From Acidimicrobiia bacterium (GTDB lineage Bacteria > Actinomycetota > Acidimicrobiia > UBA2766): a DNA stretch of 64,000 nucleotides. Below the pieces are notes generated by a model, which saw nothing but the letters and a program-made list of their open reading frames with translations, had not been told where the DNA came from and made no database searches. This document shows, one piece after another, positions 41,529-51,478 of the stretch. The DNA lies in assembly GCA_020850945.1 (NCBI GenBank), contig JADZDR010000072.1:1-64000 (forward strand). The letters run 5' to 3'. How positions within the stretch are numbered: position 1 is the first letter of the stretch; every line of letters begins with the position of its first letter. Position numbers and translations under genes: made by a program.

Positions 41529-44177
41529 TCACACATCGAGGACTCGTGCCAGGTCCTCACGACGGTTCGTCCCGATTTTGGCGTAGACGGATTGCAGGTG
41601 GGAGTGCACCGTGCGAACTGAGACGCAGAGCCGGTCGGCGATCTCCGCGTTCGTGAGCCCTCGAGCTGCGAGCATCGCCGTCTCCCGCTCGCGCACGGTC
41701 AGGTCGCTCGGCCCCCTCCAGCCGGCCGGGAGGCGAGGGCGCGCCTCGCACTCCGAGGCACATCGCAGCGCGGCGGCACGGCAGCGTTCGGCCGCCGTAC
41801 GGGCATGTCGACCCGTGTTGATGGTCTCGGCAGCCGCATGGGTTTCTGCGGCCAGGGCGAGGGCACCGCATTCCTCCCATGTCGCACCCACACGTTCCAG
41901 CTCGGCGGCATCCCCGCTGTCGAGGGCGAGCGCGTGATCGATCGCGTTCGGCAGCAGACGGCCTTGGACGCGGTCGCGGAGCGACCCGAGCGACTCCACT
42001 GCTGCCCGCGTTGCCTCGGGGCCGCCATTCGAACGCACGACGAGGTGGCAGGCGAGCACCTCGTACGTGAGCTGTCCTCGCCGGCACGCGAGATCGGCGG
42101 CTTCGGCTGCGACGTCGGTGGCTTCGGTGAGCATTCCCAGGCCGACGAGGGACTCCGCCCGGCTCACACGGAGGATCACGTCGAGGAGACCGAGGTGGGG
42201 GCTGGCCGTCCCGTCCCGGGGGACCGCCTCGTCGGGCTCCGGCTCCGCCAGCCACGCCAGGGCCCGCCCCAGGTCGGCCAGGCACCAGGAACGGAAGCCG
42301 CCGAGATCGAGGCGTGCATTCGTGAGGGCCTCGGCGAAGCTGCGGACCGCAGTTCGAGGACGACCCTGCCAGAGCGCGATCTGGCCGGACAGCACACCCC
42401 ATCCCGATTGCTCGAACGGGGATTCCCGCACCACCGCGGTGTCGAACGCGATGCCGGCGACCGCTGCTGCCTCACCGATCCGGCCGGCCATGAGGAGAGC
42501 GAGCGCCCGCGTTGTGCCGACGAGAACGTCTCCGAAGGGAAGGCCGGACCGAGGGATGTCGGACGCGACGGAGTCGGCCACGGCGACGGCATCGAGAGGA
42601 CGGCCGGCCACGGCGAGCGCGGGCACGAGCGTGATAGCCGCCTGTACCCGCGCCCTCGGACCATGGCCGTTCTCGACCAGGTCTGTGGCACAGGTGATCA
42701 CGTGGTCGACTCGCGCTGCCGTGAAGAGGTCCACGGCGAGCCGGATGCCTGTGAGCTCGTCGCGCAGGGTCGGCTCGGAGATCCGATTGAGGGTTGCGTC
42801 CAAGGCCTGTTCCACGCTGTCGACCTCACCGAGACCCACGAAGAGGGCATCCGCGCGAACGCGGGCCTCCTGCACGCGTTCGATCTCGGTCGCGGGTCGG
42901 TCCGGGTCCAGGCCGGGACCGCCCGACTCGAGTTCGCCGAGCAACGTCGAAGCCTGGAGCAGCACGAGCCTGGCCTCCTCCCCCGCTCCACCCTCGATCG
43001 CAGCCTGGGCGAGGTCGACGGCGAGCCGCGCGTGGCCACCGCGGCGGGCTGTCTCCGCCGCAGTCGCGAGGAGGTCCGGCCGCGACCTGTCGCGTGCCTC
43101 GACCCGCCACATGGCCATCCGCATCATGTCGTCCTGGCGTCGTGCACCGGTGCGTTCGAGCGCCTCGGCCAACCGGAGGAGTCCCGACACCCGCGCCCTG
43201 ACGGGGACAGCCCGGCGGGCGATGGCCGTGAAGAGGGGGTGGGCCACCCGCACGACCGTGCGACGGCCGTCCTCGCTCACGGAGATGAAACCGCGACGTT
43301 CGAGCGCGTCGAGGGTGGTCGACGAGGTGACATCCTCCAAGGTCGCCAGTGACATCGGCTCCCCCAACGCGAGGATCTCGAATGTCTCGCGCTCTTGGGC
43401 GCCAAGGGTGTCGAGGCGCGCCTCGACAAGATCGGCGAGGGCGACGCTCGGCGCGATCGGGCCGCTCCAGTCCCACACATGGCCGGTCCAGGCGAGAGAT
43501 CCGCTTTCCCGGGCACCCGCGATGAGCTCGCGGAGGTATAGGGCGTTCCCGCCGCTCGCCTCGAACAGCTTGGCAACCGTGCGACGTCCTACTGGGCCGC
43601 CTTCGAGGAGCGACTCTGCCAGCGACGCGCACTCCTCGGTACCGAGGGGCGGTAGTGCCACGAAGTCGGCGATGCCGTCCTTCCAGAGGTTCCTGATCGC
43701 CTCGGGGGTCGGCGCACGGCTGCGCACGGTGACGAGCACCGTGGCAAGTCCCCGCCTCACGATCTGGTGAAGCAGCCCGGCCGAGAGGTCGTCGAGGCTG
43801 TTCGCGTCGTCCACGGCGAGAACCAGCCCGGAGCCTGCGTCGGGTACGAGCGTCTCCAGCGTGTCGAGCGCGGCGATGAGGCGGTCGAGCGGAGCCAGGC
43901 CTTCGGTTTCGTGCCCGAGGATGGGTGCGAAGGCTCCGAGGGGAATGGATCGCAGGCTCTCCGTGGCTCCCACCGAGACGCTGTTGGGGAGGTCCGCCAC
44001 CACTGCCTGCAAGAGGGCGGACTTGCCCACCCCGGCGTCACCGCCGATTGCCACACTCCTGCCCGAGCCGACCCGCCCTGTCACGAGACGAAGCTCCTCG
44101 TCCCGACCGATCAGTCCCTGACGGCCCACATCCGCAGTCACACGGCGAGTCTGGCACACACGTCCCCGGGATCTCAC
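41529..44177 (-). CDS. LuxR-family regulator with STAND ATPase
   Basis: 882 aa from GTG 44177, which overlaps the BtuF-like stop (GTGA). An in-frame GTG at 44141 would give 870 aa. Walker A GGDAGVGKSAL lies near 44-54 and Walker B VLAVDDANSL near 120. A helical repeat body follows, and a C-terminal LuxR helix-turn-helix contains LTVRERETAMLAARGLTNAEIADRL and SVRTVHSHLQSVYAKIG. Third gene of a coupled minus-strand trio with a PH/SHOCT membrane protein and a metal/cobalamin receptor-like protein, so it may respond to a ligand or membrane state. The giant-protein genes follow 67 nt downstream. Confidence 0.87.
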   Translation of the reverse strand: MRSRGRVCQTRRVTADVGRQGLIGRDEELRLVTGRVGSGRSVAIGGDAGVGKSALLQAVVADLPNSVSVGATESLRSIPLGAFAPILGHETEGLAPLDRLIAALDTLETLVPDAGSGLVLAVDDANSLDDLSAGLLHQIVRRGLATVLVTVRSRAPTPEAIRNLWKDGIADFVALPPLGTEECASLAESLLEGGPVGRRTVAKLFEASGGNALYLRELIAGARESGSLAWTGHVWDWSGPIAPSVALADLVEARLDTLGAQERETFEILALGEPMSLATLEDVTSSTTLDALERRGFISVSEDGRRTVVRVAHPLFTAIARRAVPVRARVSGLLRLAEALERTGARRQDDMMRMAMWRVEARDRSRPDLLATAAETARRGGHARLAVDLAQAAIEGGAGEEARLVLLQASTLLGELESGGPGLDPDRPATEIERVQEARVRADALFVGLGEVDSVEQALDATLNRISEPTLRDELTGIRLAVDLFTAARVDHVITCATDLVENGHGPRARVQAAITLVPALAVAGRPLDAVAVADSVASDIPRSGLPFGDVLVGTTRALALLMAGRIGEAAAVAGIAFDTAVVRESPFEQSGWGVLSGQIALWQGRPRTAVRSFAEALTNARLDLGGFRSWCLADLGRALAWLAEPEPDEAVPRDGTASPHLGLLDVILRVSRAESLVGLGMLTEATDVAAEAADLACRRGQLTYEVLACHLVVRSNGGPEATRAAVESLGSLRDRVQGRLLPNAIDHALALDSGDAAELERVGATWEECGALALAAETHAAAETINTGRHARTAAERCRAAALRCASECEARPRLPAGWRGPSDLTVRERETAMLAARGLTNAEIADRLCVSVRTVHSHLQSVYAKIGTNRREDLARVLDV

Positions 44178-44947
44178 CTCCCCCCGAGCCGGTCCTCCAC
44201 GCGGTTGAAGAGCTCACGGATGCGCCTCAATCCTTCGACCGACCGGGGCCCGTACCAGTGCAGGTCCTCGCCCGAGCAGCAGACGGCCTGGATCCCGGCA
44301 TCGATGAACTCACGCGTGTGGCGCTCTCCGAAGGCGTAGGGCTCGTCGCCGAGCAACGCGACGGCCGCACCACCGGCGACTGCCTCTCCGATCGTCATGT
44401 CGGGGAAGCGTTCCCCCTCCCCCGCCGCCACATTCACAGCACCCGCGCGGGTGACGACGTCGTGCGCATACGTGGTGGCATTGACGGTCATGTAGCGTCC
44501 CGGGCCGTGACGCCAGATCGGCACGAACACCGGGATCGGCGGGTCGGGACGGGCCTCGAGTAGCGCGAGATCGTCAAGGAGGCGGGCCGCGAGCTGTGCG
44601 GCCTCGGCCGGGTGCGAGATCTCGCCGAGGTCCCGGATCGTTTTGATGCCCTCTTCGAGCGTGCGGGGATGCGTCACGAGGAGCTCGAGGCCGGCGGCAC
44701 GCAACGCCGCCGCGTCCTCCGCCCTGTTCTCCTCTTCGTTCATGACGACGACGTCGGGCGCGAGACCCACGATCCTCTCGACGTCGGGGTTCTTCGTGCC
44801 ACCGACACGGGCGACGGTGTCCGCGTCGAGGCCGGGCAGCCTCGTGCAGAAGCGTGTGACTCCCACGAGGTCCGCGCCGAGCACGGCGAGCGTCTCGGAA
44901 TGGCTCGGGACGAGGGAGACGATCGCGGACAGTGTGGCCTGGGTCAC
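44174..44947 (-). CDS. BtuF-like helical-backbone receptor (cytoplasmic)
   Basis: 257 aa of the FecB/BtuF fold: two alpha/beta lobes joined by a long helix. Typical segments are IVSLVPSHSETLAVLGADLVGVTRFC, VGGTKNPDVERIVGLAPDVVVMNEEEN and VNVAAGEGERFPDMTIGEAV. Family members bind corrinoids, haem or siderophores. No signal peptide or lipobox is present, so the protein should be cytoplasmic and more likely sensory than import-related. Both ends overlap neighbours by 4 nt (GTGA). Placement before a LuxR-type ATPase suggests it presents a ligand to that regulator; this is inference. Confidence 0.82.
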   Translation of the reverse strand: MTQATLSAIVSLVPSHSETLAVLGADLVGVTRFCTRLPGLDADTVARVGGTKNPDVERIVGLAPDVVVMNEEENRAEDAAALRAAGLELLVTHPRTLEEGIKTIRDLGEISHPAEAAQLAARLLDDLALLEARPDPPIPVFVPIWRHGPGRYMTVNATTYAHDVVTRAGAVNVAAGEGERFPDMTIGEAVAGGAAVALLGDEPYAFGERHTREFIDAGIQAVCCSGEDLHWYGPRSVEGLRRIRELFNRVEDRLGGR

Positions 44948-45612
44948 ATCCGCCCCAGCAGCTCCTGCTTCTTGGCCTGGAACTCGTCCTCGGAGAGGAT
45001 CCCCTGATCGCGAAGGGTTGCGAGCTTGGCGATCTGCTCGGGGATCGTGTGCTGGGGTGTAGACGGTTCGGGCGCCGGTGTCTGAGGCGGCGGCGCATGA
45101 TGCTGTTCGGGCGGCAGCATCATGCGGTCACGGCGGCTCTGCAACTCCATGCGGCGGTAGACCTCGTTGTGGACGGATTCGGGGTCGCGTATGAAGTGGA
45201 ACTCGTTCTCGCCGTCCTCGCTCGCTGAGCGGATGACGAGGGACCCGGAGCGGAGGAGTCGTTCGAGGACGCTCTGCGTGAAAGTGACGTCGTTGATTCG
45301 TTCGAGCGGGATGTCCTTGGACGTCTTGGCGTAGATGCCGTGGCGGGAGATGACGCGTTCGGTCGTGAGGACGAACTCGGTCGTGAGCCAGCGCAACCAG
45401 CGATATCCGGCGAGGAACACGAACGCGATGAGCCCCGCGCCGAGGATCACGAGGAACAGCACGGACGTCACGTCGAGCCACCATGCGCAGAGGACGAGGA
45501 GCGCGACGATGAGCAGCGTCCACAGGCCGGGCACGAGGAGGGCGACCCAGTGCGGGCGGAGGTCGAGTACGACCTCCTCACCCTCGTAGAGAAGACGGTC
45601 CGGATAGCTCAC
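44944..45612 (-). CDS. Bacterial PH-domain membrane protein with SHOCT tail
   Basis: 222 aa. Two transmembrane helices (about 20-66) are followed by a bacterial PH domain (about 70-150; TEFVLTTERVISRHGIYAKTSKDIPLERINDV). A Pro-rich linker (PPPQTPAPEPSTPQ) leads to a C-terminal SHOCT domain (IAKLATLRDQGILSEDEFQAKKQELL). GTG 45612 opens the conserved N-terminus. First gene of the coupled trio; the three-hairpin array begins 29 nt upstream, within its leader or promoter. Probably a membrane scaffold. Confidence 0.82.
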   Translation of the reverse strand: MSYPDRLLYEGEEVVLDLRPHWVALLVPGLWTLLIVALLVLCAWWLDVTSVLFLVILGAGLIAFVFLAGYRWLRWLTTEFVLTTERVISRHGIYAKTSKDIPLERINDVTFTQSVLERLLRSGSLVIRSASEDGENEFHFIRDPESVHNEVYRRMELQSRRDRMMLPPEQHHAPPPQTPAPEPSTPQHTIPEQIAKLATLRDQGILSEDEFQAKKQELLGRM

Positions 45613-45640
45613 CCGCCAGAGCCTAGATCCCACCCCCCTC

Positions 45641-45830
45641 ACGTGGGCGTACTCAACCACACCCAACGTGGCTGAGTACACCCACGTAGGGAACGCGACT
45701 AACGTGGGCGTGTTCAACCACACCCAACGTGGCTGAGTACACCCACGTGAAGAAGACCCACCACGTGGGCGTGTTCAACCACAACCAGCGTGGTTAAGTA
45801 CGCCCACGTCGGGAGGCAGGTCCGCGTGGG
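45641..45830. repeat. Array of three 47-nt hairpins with 61-nt period
   Basis: Units at 45641-45687, 45702-45748 and 45763-45809 are 47 nt each, separated by 14-nt spacers of differing sequence. A degenerate start of a fourth occurs in phase at 45824-45830. Each unit is an imperfect palindrome: arm ACGTGGGCGTACTCA, then CCAC, a 7-nt loop ACCCAAC, GTGG, and the returning arm TGAGTACACCCACGT. Units 1 and 2 differ at 2 positions. In unit 3 two formerly mismatched pairs (8/40 and 16/32) become Watson-Crick, so structure is favoured. The 61-nt period changes reading frame each unit, so the array is not coding. Confidence 0.85.
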
Positions 45831-45859
45831 TGTCGTAGGTGGCATGTAAGGTCCCACAC

Positions 45860-46669
45860 ATGGAGACGCACACCCCTCCGATCACGCTGTCGCCGAGCCG
45901 CATGTCCGATTTCAAGCTGTGTCCCCAGCTCTTCAAGTTCCGGGCGATCGACCGCCTGCCCGACACCCCGTCCGAACCGGCCCTGCGCGGCACCGCCGTC
46001 CACGCCGCCCTCGAGGCGCTGTTCACGCTGCCGCCCACCGCCCGCGTGACACCCGCCGCGATCGACCTCCTCGACAGGGCGTGGGCAGGACTCGTCGATG
46101 CCGAGATCCGCGCCCAGCTCTTCCCCGACCCCGCCACCGAGGCCGCGTCCCGCGATCGCGCGCGTGAGCACGTCGAGATGTGGTTCACGCTCGAAGACCC
46201 GACACGACTCGAACCGGCCGGCCGCGAGCTCCGCCTCCGAAGCGACATCGGGGGCGGGATCGCCGTCCAGGGGATCATCGACAGGCTCGACCGCACCCCG
46301 ACCGGGGACTGGGTCATCTCCGACTACAAGTGCGGTCGCACCCCCGAGCTGGAACGATCGCTCTCGTCGTTCTTCGGACTCGACGTCTACGCCCTGCTCC
46401 TCACCGACGTGATCGGCTCCGTACCTAGACATCTGCGCCTCATCTACCTCGACAGCGGAGACATCTTCGTGATGGACCCCAAGCCTGCAGACGTGGAGCG
46501 CACCCGCAAGATGCTGCGCAGCCTCGCCGTCACGATCTCGAAGGTCATCTCCGAGGACGACTGGCGGGCCCGACCCAAGCCCTTCTGCAACCACTGCTCC
46601 TTCCGCGCCGTCTGCCCGGCCTGGTCACAATCGGCCGACCCGGTCACGCGGCTCCCCGTCCACGTCTGA
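45860..46669 (+). CDS. RecB-like PD-(D/E)XK nuclease with Fe-S cysteines
   Basis: 269 aa. RecB-family exonuclease core: RGTAVHAALEALF (the conserved His), GIIDRLD (Asp) and VISDYKCG (DxK). Cys21 and the C-terminal trio Cys243, Cys246 and Cys252 (CNHCSFRAVC) have the arrangement that holds a 4Fe-4S cluster in Cas4, AddB and similar nucleases. It acts on DNA ends, generating or degrading single strands. The helicase gene begins 5 nt after its stop, so the two probably form one DNA-processing complex. The hairpin array lies immediately upstream. Confidence 0.88.
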   Translation: METHTPPITLSPSRMSDFKLCPQLFKFRAIDRLPDTPSEPALRGTAVHAALEALFTLPPTARVTPAAIDLLDRAWAGLVDAEIRAQLFPDPATEAASRDRAREHVEMWFTLEDPTRLEPAGRELRLRSDIGGGIAVQGIIDRLDRTPTGDWVISDYKCGRTPELERSLSSFFGLDVYALLLTDVIGSVPRHLRLIYLDSGDIFVMDPKPADVERTRKMLRSLAVTISKVISEDDWRARPKPFCNHCSFRAVCPAWSQSADPVTRLPVHV

Positions 46670-46674
46670 TCGAC

Positions 46675-48462
<1,788 letters not shown>

Positions 48463-48468
<6 letters not shown>

Positions 48469-48492
48469 ACGGACTTCGAGTGAACGGACTTC
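48463..48492. repeat. 15-bp tandem duplication at helicase stop
   Basis: GAGTGAACGGACTTC occurs twice in direct tandem (48463-48477, 48478-48492). The TGA of copy 1 is the helicase stop. A recent slippage event or a paired binding site are both possible; it lies 22 nt before the UPF0182 TTG start. Confidence 0.7.
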
Positions 48493-48514
48493 ACCGGACC
48501 CGAGGAGACTGAAC

Positions 48515-51478
48515 TTGCGACGCAGAGCCCTGGCGGTGACGCTCCTCGTCGTGGCCGTGGTCGTCTTGCTCCTCGCCGGTCCCGGGGCGACCTTCTACAC
48601 GGATCTCCTGTGGTACCGCGACGTCGGTTACACGCAGGTCTTCGGCACGCGCCTCTGGACGCAGGTCTGGATGTTCGTGCTCTCGGCGGCGCTCTGGGTC
48701 GTCATCGCGGGCGTGAACGTGTGGATCGCCCGCCGCCTCAGCCCTCTCCGCCCCCTCGCGATCACGAACGACTTCCTCTTCAACCTGCGGCGCAGCGTCG
48801 ACCCCATCCTGCGCTGGGTGGTCGTCGGAGTCCTCGCGGCGGGTGCGGTGGCGTTCGCGAGCTCCACCCTGGTTCTCTGGGAGGAGGTCACGCTGTTCTT
48901 CAACAGCCAGCCCTTCGGCACGAAGGACCCCATCTTCGGCAACGACGTCGGCTTCTACGTCTTCTCCCTCCCCATGTGGGATTTCGTCGTCGGCTGGCTC
49001 TTCGCAGTCATCGTCGTCACGCTGCTCGTCGTCGCCGCCCTCTACGCGTATGCGGGAGCGATCGGGCCCCAGCCCGAAGGCGGCTACCTCGCACCCCAAC
49101 CCCGCAACCACCTCGCGATCCTGCTCGGCTTCCTCCTGCTCCTCAAGGCCGCCTCGTACCAGATCGACCAGTGGGAGTTGCTCTTCTCCCCGACCGGCGG
49201 TCAGGTCATCGGCGCGTCCTACACGGACGTGAACGCGTACCTCCCGGCCTACAGAGTCCTGTTCTTCATCGCGATCCTCGCTGCCATCCTCCTCTTCGCC
49301 ACGTTCCTCACGAAACGCCTCGTCCTCCCCATCGTCGCGATCGCGCTCATGGCGCTCTCCGCGATCATCATCGGTGGGGTCTACCCCCGCATCGTGCAGC
49401 AGTTCACGGTCGAACCGAACGAGCTCTCGCTCGAGAAGAAGTACATCGGGTACGGGATCGAGTGGACACGCGAGGGATTCGGGCTCGACTCGGTCACGGT
49501 CGAGGACTTCGACCCCGCGACCCGCAAGCCCACTCCGGAGGAGATCCTGCAGGCGACACCTACGGCCACCCTGCGCAACATGCGGATCTGGGACGACGTG
49601 CCCCTCCTCGCGAACATGAACAGCGAGCAGGTGCTCGCGTCCTACTACAGCTTCAACTCGATCGCTGTCGACAGGTATCCGATCAACTCGAGCGAGACCC
49701 AGGTGCTGGTGTCGGCGCGCGAGTTGAACACCCAAGCCCTGCCGAACAAGACCTGGCAGAACGAGCATCTCGTGTACACGCACGGGTATGCACCTGTGAT
49801 GGCGGCCACGAACGCCTCGGTCGGGGAGGGTCGCCCCGCCTACGTCGTGCAGGACATCCCGCCCGAGAACACGGTCGGGGCGCCGAGCCTCGACATCACC
49901 CGCCCCCAGATCTACTTCGGCCAGCTCACGCGCGACTACGTGGTCGTCAACAGCAAGCTCTCCGAGGTCGACGGTCTCGTCGAGACGCCGGGCACGGGGG
50001 ACGCCGAACCGACGACCACGACCGGGCCGTCACAGGGTGAGGAGGAGAGCCCGACCACGACGGGGCCAGGAGGAGACGCCGCGGGCGGGGAAGATGCCGA
50101 TACCGGCACGTTCACGTATCCGACCGACGTCGACTCCGGCATCCCCATCAACTCGTTCTGGCGCCGTTTGGCCTTCTCGCTGCGCATGCGGGACGTGAAG
50201 CTCCTCCTCTCGGGCGACTTCACAGACGAGAGCCGCATCATGTTCGACCGCCAGATCTCGGACCGTGTCTCGAGCGTGGCGCCGTTCCTCACGCTCGACA
50301 GGACCCCGTACATGTCGATCGTCGACGGCGACCTCGTCTGGATCGTGGACGCCTACACGACCACGGGCCTCTACCCGTACTCCGATCCGGCCGGCAGCGA
50401 CCCCTTCACCGGCCAGAGCTACATCCGCAACAGCGTGAAGGCCACGGTCGACGCGTTCACGGGCGATGTCGTCCTCTACCGCGTGGACGAAGAAGACCCG
50501 ATCGCCAAGGCGTGGGCGCAGGCCCTGCCCGACCTGTTCGCGAACGAGGACGAGGTCTCCGACGATCTGCGCCGCCACTTCCGGTACCCGGTCGACCTGT
50601 TCTCCGCTCAACTCCTCCAGTACCAGACGTTCCACATGACCGATCCCACGGACTTCTACAACCGCGAGGACGAGTGGAAGGTCGCGCAGGAGGCAGACCC
50701 GGGCACCCCAATCCCGCAGCCGACGACGACATCGCCGGCTGCGCCCCTCGCCGGCACGCCCCCGGGCGAACCCGAGGCACGTCCCGTGTCGCAGTATCTC
50801 GTCTACGCGCTGCCGGGGGAGACGAAGGCCGAGATGGTCCTCTCCAACTCGTTCACCCCCACCCAGGGTGAGCAGAACCGCACGAAGACGCTGCGCTCGA
50901 TCCTCCTCGCGCGGAGCGATCCCGAGAACTACGGGCAGCTCGTCGACCTGCGCGTGCCGCGGGGTCGCACGATCCAGGGGCCCGACCAGATCGAGTCCCT
51001 CATCAACTCCACACCCCAACTCTCCCAGCTCAAGACCCTGCTCGAGGGCGAGGGATCGACACTGGACGAGGGGGCCGTACGAATCCTGCCGATCAACCGG
51101 GCGCTCCTCTACGTGCAGCCGTGGTTCGTCACGGGCAAAGGCGCCGACCTGCCCCGCCTCAACAAGGTGATCCTCGTGTTCAACGAGGAGGTGCAGTTCG
51201 GCAACACGTTCGGAGAGGCACTCCTCAAGATGCTCGGCCTCAACCCGTTCGAGAACGCCTCGGTCGTCACCCCGCCTCCGGGACCCTCGACGTCGGAGAC
51301 ACCACCGATCACGGCCCCGCCACCCTCCGGGATCGCGGCGCTCGTGCAGCAGGCGTCCGAGACCTACGACAAGATGCAGACCGCCCTCAGGAACGGGGAT
51401 CTCGCCGAATACGGTCGCCTCGAAGACGAGTTGGGGACGATAATCACGCGCCTGCGGGAGGCGTCCGCCGCCCAGTGA
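48515..51478 (+). CDS. UPF0182-family membrane protein
   Basis: A 987-aa UPF0182 protein. Seven transmembrane helices lie in the first third (about 6-300) and are followed by a large extracytoplasmic domain with YTDLLWYRDVGY near the start and KYIGYGIEWTREGFGLD in the family core. A Thr/Gly/Glu-rich low-complexity insert lies at about 490-525 and a Pro/Thr-rich linker near the C-terminus. TTG start with GAGGAG 7 nt upstream. Conserved in actinobacteria and some other phyla; function not known. Its last 35 nt overlap the 3' end of the interrupted serine-hydrolase gene on the other strand. Confidence 0.9.
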   Translation: MRRRALAVTLLVVAVVVLLLAGPGATFYTDLLWYRDVGYTQVFGTRLWTQVWMFVLSAALWVVIAGVNVWIARRLSPLRPLAITNDFLFNLRRSVDPILRWVVVGVLAAGAVAFASSTLVLWEEVTLFFNSQPFGTKDPIFGNDVGFYVFSLPMWDFVVGWLFAVIVVTLLVVAALYAYAGAIGPQPEGGYLAPQPRNHLAILLGFLLLLKAASYQIDQWELLFSPTGGQVIGASYTDVNAYLPAYRVLFFIAILAAILLFATFLTKRLVLPIVAIALMALSAIIIGGVYPRIVQQFTVEPNELSLEKKYIGYGIEWTREGFGLDSVTVEDFDPATRKPTPEEILQATPTATLRNMRIWDDVPLLANMNSEQVLASYYSFNSIAVDRYPINSSETQVLVSARELNTQALPNKTWQNEHLVYTHGYAPVMAATNASVGEGRPAYVVQDIPPENTVGAPSLDITRPQIYFGQLTRDYVVVNSKLSEVDGLVETPGTGDAEPTTTTGPSQGEEESPTTTGPGGDAAGGEDADTGTFTYPTDVDSGIPINSFWRRLAFSLRMRDVKLLLSGDFTDESRIMFDRQISDRVSSVAPFLTLDRTPYMSIVDGDLVWIVDAYTTTGLYPYSDPAGSDPFTGQSYIRNSVKATVDAFTGDVVLYRVDEEDPIAKAWAQALPDLFANEDEVSDDLRRHFRYPVDLFSAQLLQYQTFHMTDPTDFYNREDEWKVAQEADPGTPIPQPTTTSPAAPLAGTPPGEPEARPVSQYLVYALPGETKAEMVLSNSFTPTQGEQNRTKTLRSILLARSDPENYGQLVDLRVPRGRTIQGPDQIESLINSTPQLSQLKTLLEGEGSTLDEGAVRILPINRALLYVQPWFVTGKGADLPRLNKVILVFNEEVQFGNTFGEALLKMLGLNPFENASVVTPPPGPSTSETPPITAPPPSGIAALVQQASETYDKMQTALRNGDLAEYGRLEDELGTIITRLREASAAQ

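Noticed and set aside
45613-45723. Extension of the PH-domain protein through the hairpin array
   Set aside because: The repeat period is not a multiple of three and the translated sequence is repeat-derived; family members start near GTG 45612.
45641-45830. CRISPR array
   Set aside because: Repeats are 47 nt but spacers only 14 nt, there are just three units, they drift, and no cas genes are near; the RecB-like nuclease is not Cas4 in context.
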